A stretch of 64,000 nt of DNA from Axinella damicornis (taxonomy: Eukaryota; Porifera; Demospongiae; Axinellida; Axinellidae). Made by a program: the position numbers and the translations under genes. Of the stretch, positions 34,383 to 64,000 are shown piece by piece; position 1 is the first letter of the stretch, and each line of letters begins with the position of its first letter. The notes below the pieces were generated by a model that saw only the letters and a list, made by a program, of their open reading frames with translations, did not search any database and was not told the origin of the DNA. The stretch is taken from NCBI GenBank assembly GCA_963931865.1, contig OZ007507.1, forward strand, positions 10,079,533 to 10,143,532. Direction: 5' to 3'.

Positions 34383-34730
34383 TTACTGCGTGCAAAAACG
34401 TATTTGATGGTGTGCAACTTTATGAAATTTAGTTCCTAATGAGTGGTGGAAATTTGTAGTTCATTATAGTCTTGCTACAGGGCTGACTATATTCTTTATT
34501 GGTATGTATGTAAAACATGAATTTTTGAGTATTGCTAGGACTAAAATGCACTGGCAAAATTCGGCTGGACATGCAAGCCATTGTTTTCCTTTGAAAGTGT
34601 AGGGTTGAGTGTAGGGTGCATGAATATAATTATAGCCATAGACTAATACAAAGATGCTATAGCTAGTAATAAGAACATAACAGCTGATGTAAGCTTTGGA
34701 GAGAGAGAATAATCCACAGGAAAAAATTTT

Positions 34731-34797
34731 GGGACCAGCAGGGATTCGAACTCATACTAGTCAGATGCTCTTACGTTACGACTGAGCCACTGGGCAG
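34731..34797 (-). repeat. tRNA-derived SINE head
   Basis: On the minus strand the sequence has GCCCAGTGGCTCAGT (A-box-like) and GTTCGAATCCC (B-box-like). The part that should carry the anticodon arm is shortened, so this is not a working tRNA gene. The spacing of A and B boxes suits a polymerase III SINE promoter. Element borders are not clear. Confidence 0.5.
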
Positions 34798-35358
34798 CAG
34801 CACAGACTAGAGGACTCAGCCGATTCCAGCCGTCTTTCTCTCTCTCACAGTTCGTTTCACTGCCTAGAAGTGGAGGGGGATCCCCTGCAGTTGGGGATAC
34901 GGGCCTGCATGGGTGGATTGACTGTACAAGCACATTGCCTGAGCGGACACTCTCATTGTCCACCACCACAGGCTCTGCATGATATTGTGAGCCACCTGAT
35001 GTTTTGTCAAGCTGGGTGCATGCAATTAATATTAATTGCCAGTACTAGGCAGTAGCTGTGAGAATACTCCATCAGGTCCAAAAACCTCACCTGGGTCAAC
35101 TGCAAGTATAGGGTTGACCGCATCGTATATCACACCCCCTCACGCGCGCCCCCAACTGGGGTAGTCTCAATTGCATGGGCGTGCGTTTGGGAACGAGCTA
35201 GCTGGACTTCACATCACTCACAGCGCTGCGTGCCGCTCAGTTTGAAAGAGTTCATGAAAGACCACAATTAACGAATAACTGTAAGTCCTGACAGCAACCG
35301 TTACAATAAGAAGTCCCACTAACTTGCTGGCTATAGCTAGGTATATACATGGCGGGAG

Positions 35359-35407
35359 TAGTCTGGTTCCAGACCCAACTCGCGGGTTGGGTCTGAGAAC
35401 CAGACTA
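35359..35407. repeat. Fold-back repeat
   Basis: TAGTCTGGTTCCAGACCCAA and the near complement ending AGAACCAGACTA form a hairpin of about 22 bp. It is a different family from the CCTCGTTCCCAGG elements. Confidence 0.75.
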
Positions 35408-35437
35408 GGCGGGAGGGGAGCATGGAGTCTACACCCA

Positions 35438-35458
35438 CCCCCCCCCCCCCCCCCCCCC
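35438..35458. repeat. Poly-C run (21 bases)
   Basis: Homopolymer just after the fold-back at 35359-35407. Confidence 0.88.
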
Positions 35459-36509
35459 GGTATAATTTTTAGGTATATACTTGATCTCCCAGCATGGGCC
35501 TACTTGGTCTACGCAATCTGTGTACTACTCTAAATGTACAGTGTGACTAGCTTGAGCATTTGCTTGTGAGTTGCCACCCGATCAACTCATTAGCTATAGC
35601 TCATTGTATCCTATAGGTGGCCAATTTGACCCATTTTCAGTACTAGAACAACGTCTTGCCTTGTAGGGTCACTATTTCCAGCGCTCATTGCTGCTGTTCT
35701 TTCTCAGCTACGCCAGGATGGCTGTAAATAGCTACTAGCATGTGGGAGCAGTTTTTGAGCCCAGCAACACGAGGGGACAGAAATCACTAAAGATATGTGA
35801 AACCACCTTGACTATGGGCCCTAGTGAGTTTTAAGTCACCTAGCTAGCCATCTTGCTCTCAGTACTGATTTCATTATATCTCTTCGCTTAAAAGGTATAC
35901 TAGTTTCTGTGCAACAGCAAATGCAACCAGTCCAGTGGACCAGTTCAGTGGACCAGTCTAATGATTGTACCCCTCCTTTGCTCATCCAGGGCAATAGCAG
36001 CTCTGTATTATTATTATTTGGAAAGATTGATGTCTTTCTCCGGTTCCAATCATAATTGTGTGATATCTGATGATGTCGACATTTTCAAAGCCTGGCACTC
36101 CCACATATTTGCATTGTCAGCTGCAACTACACCACGTGAAAGAGAATTTGCAGCTGTGTTTGTGTTGTACATTCCAGTGACAAGCCTACACCATCCCACC
36201 TGGTGGAGTTGCTTATTGAGCACACGAGCCTATAAGCACAGTAGCTTACAAAACGGCGTGAGAATGGAATTAATGCTATCTGCACCGTGTGCTGATGTCA
36301 AATGTCTATCTATAGCTAGTTATTAGTGCTACTCACGTGACCCTCAACAAATCAAACGCCTCAGAATCAATCACATGACTGAACATTATATTGCTTAATG
36401 GACACTTAAGTGTGCACTTTTGAAAAGACCAGTGGCTGTTTCACGTCAGTGAGTAGTTGTAGATACCAGTTTTTGTGCACTACAGGGTTATACTTAGTGC
36501 ACTCGGGCA

Positions 36510-36610
36510 AAAGTTTATTGTCTCGGGCGGATAATGCACTCGCCTTCGGCTCATGCATTATCTCGCCCTCGACTGTTAACTATATTGCCCTTGTGCACTA
36601 AACCCCGTAA
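36510..36610. repeat. Imperfect inverted repeat
   Basis: GTGCACTCGGGCAA at one end pairs with TTGCCCTTGTGCAC at the other, with a central GATAATGCACTCGCC / GGCTCATGCATTATC hairpin. Similar-looking TGCACGAG hairpins are at 40945 and 43048. Confidence 0.65.
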
Positions 36611-36946
36611 TGCACTGCAAGCTGGTATCTAATTAAAGTTAAACCCTTTATACCTTACTGCCTCCCAATTTTCAGCCCTGTTGTCAGCTAGGCAGTCAGC
36701 GTTGATGAGGCTGTAGTTTAATTTAAAATTTGTCACTTTATGAATAGAGGTCAACTCCAGCAGAAGTTATTGGAACTTATTAAATACTAGTCAAATTGCT
36801 AATATTAGGACATGAGCGTGACAGTTCAATGCTTTAGACACTTAGCTAATTGATAATATGTGAAGCTTATAGTTATAGTGTCACTGTCAAAACTTGTCCA
36901 AAAAGATGTTAGTGATCACTGGGTTTTGAGTTGCCACATACATGTA

Positions 36947-37036
36947 TAGCCTCGTTCCCAGGCCCCGCCCAGCTTTTCGTCACTTGCAGTTCTTTCGTGC
37001 AACCGAAAGCGGTGCGGGGGCCTGGGAACGAGGCTA
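36947..37036. repeat. Fold-back element, CCTCGTTCCCAGG family
   Basis: The outer arms TAGCCTCGTTCCCAGGC and GCCTGGGAACGAGGCTA are perfect complements enclosing about 56 bases. It is the best-preserved member in this window. Confidence 0.85.
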
Positions 37037-37825
37037 ATACATGTACCCAGCAAGTGCTAGCTTCCATCATGAATATTTTTAGCTACTTGTGTGGGTTACT
37101 AATTAATGGCTGGTTTACTTTACTAAGTAGGTAGTCCAAGTTCACCTTAAGTGCAACCCACACACTGCAAATGTCTCTGACCACAAAAAAAAAACAACCA
37201 CACAATCCCTGCTAGAAATGTTGCTATGATTATCCACATCAGCATCACGTGAGTACTGTAAGCTTTGCCACTAGTCACTGCCATTGTTTACTCCAATTTT
37301 ACACACAAATTTCTCTGTCCTGACTTCTAGTTCTGTATGGAATGCTCCATGATGTTGATGGTCAGTGCTAGAAAACTTCATCTCCTGTCGTTCATTTCCA
37401 GACAATTTTATATTAGTAGTCTATTTTTGGCTACAGCAGTGACTGCCCTTCTCCACAATCCTAAGACTGGGCCCCTCCTCTGCTGAACTATACTTAGTGC
37501 TGCAAATCCATGCAACTTCAAGGATGATCAGTGAATGCAGGATATCTGAAGGATAACGCTAAATCCCATACACCTATGTAAGGACATGTATACGTAGCTA
37601 GTGAAATACTCAACTATCCTGATGTCAAACGTGTAGGAATTTTAACTTTTCACCTTTGTTTTACGTTTAAACACTATACGCCACAACATTATAAACTGGG
37701 TCATCTTTGTGTCGCCACATGCTCATTTAGCACATTCCAAGTGACTTCCCCAAACACGACAATTGCTTAATTAGCTTCATGCTATGTAAACTGGGTAAAG
37801 CTCTATGTATGTATGTCTGCAGTCT

Positions 37826-37972
37826 ATGGCTATACCATTATGTCCTGCGCATGCGTTGCTGTGCATATACTTCTTGCACTACCTTTCTGGTCTAGCAGTA
37901 TTCTCTCACTTCAGAGGCCAATGGATACCCATGCAGAGGACAGTGATATTCATTTGTGCATGTTGTTGCTGA
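37826..37972 (+). pseudogene. Decayed paralogue of gene 2 exon 1 (signal peptide + SHFRG)
   Basis: ATG at 37826 opens a frame with a hydrophobic signal-like start and LSGLAVFSHFRGQW, aligning with LAGLVLSSHFRGGVIQW of gene 2 exon 1 (41992). Three residues after SHFRG are deleted and the frame ends at a TGA at 37970. No matching second exon was found nearby. The flanks upstream (35900-37820) also resemble those of gene 2, so a whole promoter plus first exon was duplicated. Confidence 0.65.
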
Positions 37973-39011
37973 CATACCAATCGAGGTACAATATTCACGT
38001 GGCAATCTTGTTGGGTAAATTTGGGTGAATATTCACGTCGTAATAATTATTAAGTTAAAGAATGCATACATGTTGTGGGATAATTCATATTGTGTTACAG
38101 GATAGACCCAAAAGGCATGAGGGAGGTAAATCGAACCATAAAAATGTATATTCATGACCATGAAAAGTATTCTCGAATGCTTAGTATTTTCCATGCATGT
38201 ACTTAGCTTACTATAAACACTAAGGCCCAATCCTACAGACAAAGAAAGACACAAAAGGCCTATGATAGTGACTGGCATTATGTGATTCTTGTGGTGAAAC
38301 AGGACCAACCGTGTTGGAGCTATACATCCCTGCTGAATATGAGATGCAGAATATGTCTCTCTGCCATAATTATGGTATGGCATGGATACATGCAATCACC
38401 GGTCAGGACTGGACCACTGGACTGTCAGTATATAGGGGAAGATCGGCACAGTCTGATCGAAACGTCAAAACAGTTCTCCTGCTGTGTGAAGTCCAGCAAC
38501 CTTACGTACTCGGGTGTACTAAGTCGTGGGAAATCAATTTCACGTCACGCGGAGAATAAATTATAGTCTGCGGAAATATTCATTTAGTGTACGGAGAAAG
38601 ATAATGGCGGCGCGAAAAAACGAGCAGAGTATAGTCTACTAGTGTGTCTCTCTGGATGATAGTTGTAGCTTCGCTTTGTGCTAGTTGTAGCCTATACCTT
38701 TGGTAGTTGCTTGTGTGACTACGTGGTGCTGCTCCTGTGTGGATTTCGAACGGCAGTATATGCTTGAACTTTACACTGTGTCCTGCCGACTGTGTACATG
38801 GAAAGTGTTGGACGAAAGGCGGAGGTGAAGAACGCTACACAAAGTTGTCGGATATGGCTTGGGGGTTTTTTTTGTTTATGAAGTTCGTACATGGTACAGG
38901 AAGAAACCAAATAGCTATTAAGCTAATACGTTGGAGGTTACATTCCATAGCTAGCTATATAAAAACAGTAAGGAAAAATAGGTAACTGCGCAGTAACAGT
39001 GCAAATGTTAG
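37973..39011. other. Intergenic, no supported gene
   Basis: The first part to about 38310 resembles 33900-34350, another segmental copy. A frame at 38311-38559 follows a possible acceptor but has no recognised domain. I do not call a gene. Confidence 0.5.
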
Positions 39012-39599
39012 CTAAGTGGGTGTGGAGTATAAAAACTGCTGTATATGCCTTTTAAAAGACTGTAGTGTTGCAGACTGAACTATGAATGAAGGGAGTGAAT
39101 TCCAAGTCCGACATGCACTGGGTATAAATGAATGTAGAAAGTAGTTAGTTCTGGCGTATGGTACAAACAAAGATTGATTGTGGCGGTTTCGTAAATGCAT
39201 GGGGGGAGCTGGCATATCTTCGAGGATGTTGGGGAAGGCGGTAAGATGGTTCTTTATTTTGTAAAGATGGCATAACTTGCTATATAAGCGTTCAACACTC
39301 AGAGTTGGGAGTTTGCTTATTCCAAGCAGTTCTGGATATGTCGCACTCCGGATCCAGCGCTTGTAGCACATCCTTAACGCAAACTTCTGAACTTTTTCCA
39401 AAGCCTGTTGATCCTTTAGTAGTGGAGGGTCCCACACAAAGGAGCAATATTGGAGATGAGGTTTGACATAGGCTGTATATAGTTTTAACAGAGTACTCGT
39501 GTCACACCACGGATAAAATTTACGGAATATGACTCCAAGAATTTTACGCGATCTTGTCACTACAAGATCGCGGGGTTGAGTATGAATCGGCAATAGCAA
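39012..39599 (-). pseudogene. LINE (non-LTR) reverse transcriptase C-terminal fragment
   Basis: 195 residues with the conserved C-terminal pattern of jockey/CR1-type non-LTR reverse transcriptases: LYTAYVKPHLQYCSFVWDPP, EKVQKFALRMCYKRW, LLGISKLPTLSVERLYSKL, and the terminal TWNSLPSFIVQS-x-x-LQSFKRHI. The catalytic palm (FADD box) is absent, so the copy is 5'-truncated. The frame is intact to its stop, implying a young insertion. Confidence 0.8.
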
Positions 39600-40528
39600 A
39601 ACTTGCTACATGGAAGTGAGTTCACCGTTGATACTCGTTTATGGGCGTGCTTTATGTCGTAACGCTACTCGATGTTGATGGCTTTCGGCGTCCAGCAGGA
39701 GTGTTGTTGGTGACTGCCGATTCATGTAGATGGTTCCGTGTGTGGTACCATGAGCTGAACGTGTACAGAAAGTTTGGTCGCGGACAAAAGTTGTCCTATT
39801 GCTCTATGATTGATGTCTATCCATGCATATTACCGGAGATCGATAAGCTGTCCAAGATGAGAGATTTTTACCATAGCATGCTGTAAGTAAAAGTCTTGTT
39901 AACTTTCTCATCCTAGATCTTGACATTAAGGCAATCCCACTTCCTTGCATTGTCAGCTGAAACCACACCCCACTCAATAGAGAATTTGCAGCTTTGAAAG
40001 TTATAAAAATTATTATGATAATGTCTAGTTATACTGTACATTCCGGTGACAAGACTCCATAATGCTGCCAGTGCATGGAGTTGCTTATCATGCACACCAA
40101 TGGAAACAATGTGCTTCACAAAAAGTTTTATGTTGCTGATATCGAGTGTGAATACCTAGTTATTAAACACTCGTGCAAGTTCCTGTCTTACTGCTGCGAA
40201 TGTAACCTTGATCATGATGTCCACTAGGCAGTCAGCCAATTGATGTAGTTTAAAATTTATCGCTTGATAAATAAATCTATAGGAAGTCAAACTCCTGCAT
40301 AAGTTGTGAAGTAGTACTATATTATGTGCTCAAATCCATGGGTCAATGCCTATCTCTAATAATAGCTTATTAAATTCATTCCACCACAAACTGTGTGGTT
40401 ATTGGTATGCCAGCTCTTCAGACTTGGACATCTCACACCTGATTTTTTTGTTGTTTTGAAGTGACCTGAAATTGTTTAACTTCGGATTATGATCATATTG
40501 GTAGCTTGTCATCATGGGCAGCAGAATT

Positions 40529-40549
40529 GGGGGGGGGGGGGGGGGGGGG
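40529..40549. repeat. Poly-G run (21 bases)
   Basis: Homopolymer in the gene 2 upstream region. Confidence 0.88.
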
Positions 40550-41904
40550 TGAATATCATTAAACATTATATCCCATTAATAATATATTGGCACATTGATC
40601 AACACTGGCATCACAATAAACAATGTTCTTCCTTTACTGCCCTCATTTGCTCCAATGTTCACCTGCAACTTGCTCCTCCCTGACTAGTATTCTGGTCGGA
40701 GTGTTCCATAAAGTTGTTAGAAGCTCACCTCCAGCAATTATTTCCAAGTGCAGCTACAGTTGCAGACAATAAACTTTGCTTTATCAACAACTGTTACAGT
40801 AAGTATACAGTCACTGCTGTCATCCTGGTACGTACAGCTGACGAATTCGCTGCTGAAGTCATTTCTAACCTGCAGTTTACTGCGCTGTAGCTCTTTGCAT
40901 GATATACCAATCAACTATAATTAGTATAGGTACATGGGTTTCGAGTGCAATTTGGGAAATAATTGCACGAGCTGCAGGCAAAGTAATTGCACGAGCGATA
41001 GCTATGACTGTTGTGAGCAGTGCAATTATTCCCAAATGGCACGAGAATACATGTGATTAAATACTAATCATATACTTCCAGGCATGGCATCGTCGAAAGC
41101 AAGCGGCTTGAGCGATTAAAGCCACGCCCCAGCCACAAAAGCGCTCGAGCGCGAGCGAACTACACGCCTACTAGTACTAGTACCGCTTATCTTATTTGCT
41201 CAGAGTACTGACCTGTTGTGTAGTGAAGCTTTAGGACGGAAGCGCGGTGTTGCAATTGACACCCAAGGTCCCAAAACAGCAGCACAGAGCCTGCAGCTGT
41301 GTGCGCATAACAGCCACGACAGTAATTATAAGGCTGCAGCGCTAGTATGGCATAATGACTAGCGCCACCGTTTCTTTCGCCACGCTATATCGTTCGGTTC
41401 TCACAGCGTTTCTTCAGCTCAGGTACAGAAAGCTTAAACAACGCGAGCGTTCACACAGTACAGCAATTTTCAACTGTTGCTAATGAAAACGAGGCGTAGC
41501 CATGACGCGGACGCTCGTTGCTAGGGCGGAGCTTGACCTGATTGGTTAGCGCGCGCCGCGGCCGCTTCGTAACCGTGCAATTTCTGACTACAATAACCGT
41601 GCAATTTGGAAAAAAATTGCACGCTTTTCTATGGGAGTAAATGTATGGCAACTCTATAAGTATGTGATTATTATATATGGCACTGACCACAATTATTACC
41701 TCATGTAGTTAGTGAATGATTGAGCATGGGCTATACACCATAATACCCTCTAATTAAGCATACCTAGTGCTGGCAAATACAACCTTTCTTCTATTCACCA
41801 TGATGTCACAATAAATTATTCTAAATTAGGGGTCGTCCTTGTGTCTGTCATGCTTATTTAGCAAATTCCAGTGGTTACCCCAACACAGCATTTGCTTGCT
41901 TAGC

Positions 41905-41913
41905 TATAAAAAC
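41905..41913 (+). promoter_or_regulatory. possible TATA box of gene 2
   Basis: TATAAAAAC lies 87 bases before the ATG at 41992, giving room for a leader of about 55 bases. It is a single-motif guess. Confidence 0.3.
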
Positions 41914-41991
41914 CTGGCAAGATCTCTCACAACACATTTTATGCTATAGGCTAGCCTTGCTCAGAATCTGCAGTGCATGTGCAGTTTTACA

Positions 41992-62826
<20,835 letters not shown>

Positions 62827-63830
62827 GTAAGTTTAGAGATTTTTTTATATTGAGATTGATTCCGTTCTAATATTACATAAACATGACAGCCATTATATGA
62901 GATTGTCAAAGCATGTGACTGTTTTAGTAACGTCCAGTAGTGTTGCTTTTCCATCCAAGAATGTAAGCCCTATCCAGCCACGATTAAACTAGCTACTGCA
63001 ATTCCACTTTCTTGCAACGTAAGCTGGAACTACGCCACACAAAAGAGAATCTGCACCTTTCCACTCCAGTGGCACTGTAGACGTCTCTAAACAGATATTA
63101 TCTGTTTAGAGACGTCTACAGTACACATTTCAGTGGCAAGTCTACACCATTCCACCCAGTGGAGTTGCTAATTGGTTACACCAACATAAACTGTGTACAC
63201 AAAGGTGTGAGAATGGCATCAATATCACAAGCACTGTCTGCTGATATCTAGTGTTTAGTTATTAAACAAGTTCCTGCGTCACTGCTTCCCAATTTTCAGC
63301 TCTGTTTTCCACGAAGCAGTTAGCGCATTGATGAAACTGTAGTCTTTAGCGTTCATCATTTGGTGAATTGGATCTGATGGAAATCAAGTGTTGGAACTTA
63401 CTGCTATCGAAATAAATACATAAATTGCAAAATTAAGGCTGTGTGTTTGATGTGCTTGTGCTATTGCTTCTAGGAGTCATTTCTGTCCTGTAAATAGACC
63501 TTATTCGGCTAACTCGCGCGCCGACACTGGCGGCAAATTCCAACTCTCATAACATTCAACCCACTGAGGTTCCGCCCTTGTGGCAGGCAATCACAATCTC
63601 ACGTTTTTCAATTACAAACAACAACGATCACAGTAAAAAATGAGGAATGCAATCAGAATCACGTTGTACAATATAACCAGATTTCAGGCTGAGGACCGAA
63701 ACTAAAAAGAAAAACAAATGAAAAATTTAGGTATAGGATGGTCCACATCCATACCAGGGAAAAAACCTTGCTCTCTTGCCAAACCAAAAAACCCATTTCC
63801 CTAATCCAGCCTGAGTAGCTACATAGCTAC
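62827..63830. other. Intron or intergenic sequence with a flank repeat
   Basis: 62960-63460 resembles the 5' flank of gene 2 (39935-40330) and its upstream duplicate (36060-36800): shared segments include TGGAGTTGCT and GTTAGCGCATTGATGAAACT. A perfect palindrome (63074-63122) is inside. 63470-63830 shows nothing recognised. Confidence 0.6.
63074..63122. repeat. 49-bp palindrome
   Basis: Two perfect 24-base arms (ACTGTAGACGTCTCTAAACA + GATA and its complement) around a single T. It is inserted in the flank repeat, which lacks it in its other copies. Confidence 0.92.
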
Positions 63831-64000
63831 CTACAATCCTAGATTTAAGGACACTGAGAGTCTGCTTTCATAGGAGTCTTTAACATAGCCATCTTTGGCG
63901 TTCTCGGACCTCCAGCGCCCGTGCCTTTTAAACAATCGATCTTCAACACCAGCATTTGCTGCAGCTGATGCCCCTCCTGCTCTCAGACTGTGGAGTCCAT
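63831..64000 (-). pseudogene. Tyrosine recombinase C-terminal fragment (partial, runs off the window)
   Basis: The minus-strand frame, too short to stand out by length, reads GLHSLRAGGASAAANAGVED then RLFKRHGRWRSENAKDGYVK and SYESRLSVSLNLG before a TAG at 63831-63833. HSLRAGG (catalytic Arg region), RHGRW (His/Trp box) and the following Tyr (GYV or SYE) are the C-terminal signature of phage-integrase-type recombinases used by Crypton and DIRS/Ngaro elements. The N-terminal part lies beyond 64000, so intactness cannot be judged. Confidence 0.72.

Larger units (their letters stand above)
34383..37825. other. Intergenic region, repeat-rich
   Basis: Between the inferred end of gene 1 and the decayed exon at 37826. 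It contains the tRNA-like repeat (34731), fold-backs (35359, 36510, 36947) and a poly-C run (35438). From about 35900 it shows patchy similarity to 39940-41960, the 5' flank of gene 2. I see no convincing gene. The reading frame at 35961-36326 lies inside the duplicated flank and has no recognisable domain. Confidence 0.6.
39600..41976. other. 5' flank of gene 2, duplicated upstream
   Basis: 39935-40750 shares patchy similarity with 35900-37440 (for example CAGTCAGC-rich and GGAGTTGCTTAT segments) and, for 39935-40330, with 62960-63460. A poly-G run is at 40529-40549. 40945-41640 is a CpG-rich stretch bordered by TGCAATTTGGGAAATAATTG / GCAATTTGGAAAAAAATTGC segments and absent from the upstream copy, so it looks inserted. 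A frame at 39641-39886 has no recognised domain. Confidence 0.55.

Noticed and set aside
34731..34797. A functional tRNA gene
   Set aside because: The anticodon arm is shortened and no full cloverleaf can be drawn; better explained as a SINE head.
38311..38559. A further exon of gene 1 or of the decayed paralogue
   Set aside because: It follows a possible acceptor and is open for 80 codons, but has no recognisable domain and phase evidence is lacking.
31400..39000. A kinase or phosphatase domain for the gene 1 tail
   Set aside because: Looked for glycine-loop, HRD, DFG and HCSAG-type motifs in all frames by eye and found none.
39641..39886. A gene beginning beside the LINE fragment
   Set aside because: Open frame of 81 codons with a donor-like end, but no domain, no upstream signal and no partner exon.

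Overview
The window looks like nuclear DNA of a marine sponge (probably a demosponge) or a similarly early-branching animal. The evidence is many very short phase-1 introns, huge arrays of Ig, FN3 and SRCR domains with no vertebrate-like partners, an N-terminal SHFRGG-type module, and a dense load of pogo, TTAA-flanked, MULE-like, LINE and tyrosine-recombinase mobile DNA. The animal call rests on protein families, not on a species match. There is no prokaryotic gene organisation.

Gene 1 (about 163-34382, +) can be followed from a signal-peptide exon to a stop codon. It has 59 inferred exons whose phases all agree and encodes about 5,140 residues: signal peptide, 24 Ig domains (one exon each), one PPC-like beta-sandwich module, 25 FN3 domains (23 of them one exon each), one transmembrane segment and a short, partly acidic cytoplasmic tail. 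From the first Ig exon to the last single-exon FN3, every exon is phase 1-1, so any one can be skipped without a frameshift. The Ig exons are recent tandem copies of two alternating types. A 48-bp minisatellite multiplies the splice donor of one FN3 exon. A pogo-like transposon (10862-13647) sits between two remnants of a further Ig exon.

34383-41976 is intergenic and repeat-rich. It holds a tRNA-derived repeat, fold-back elements, a LINE fragment (39012-39599, -), and a duplicated block that includes a decayed paralogue of the first exon of gene 2 (37826-37972).

Gene 2 (about 41992 to beyond 62826, +) encodes a signal peptide and SHFRGG-type N-terminal modules (10 exons). These are followed by 16 SRCR domains, each split over two exons, and a PPC-like module related to the one in gene 1. 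No stop or membrane segment is seen, so the gene probably continues past the window. Its first intron (42121-49540) is a nest of mobile elements, including a putative MULE-like element between inverted arms. Its third intron contains exons of a possible small nested gene (50216 to about 50829 or later).

Both large genes look like secreted or cell-surface adhesion/recognition proteins. They are neighbours on the same strand, share a module, and are internally repetitive in ways that suggest copy-number variation between individuals. A role in sponge adhesion or self/non-self recognition is an inference; no functional evidence is visible. The window ends in a tyrosine-recombinase fragment (63831-64000, -).
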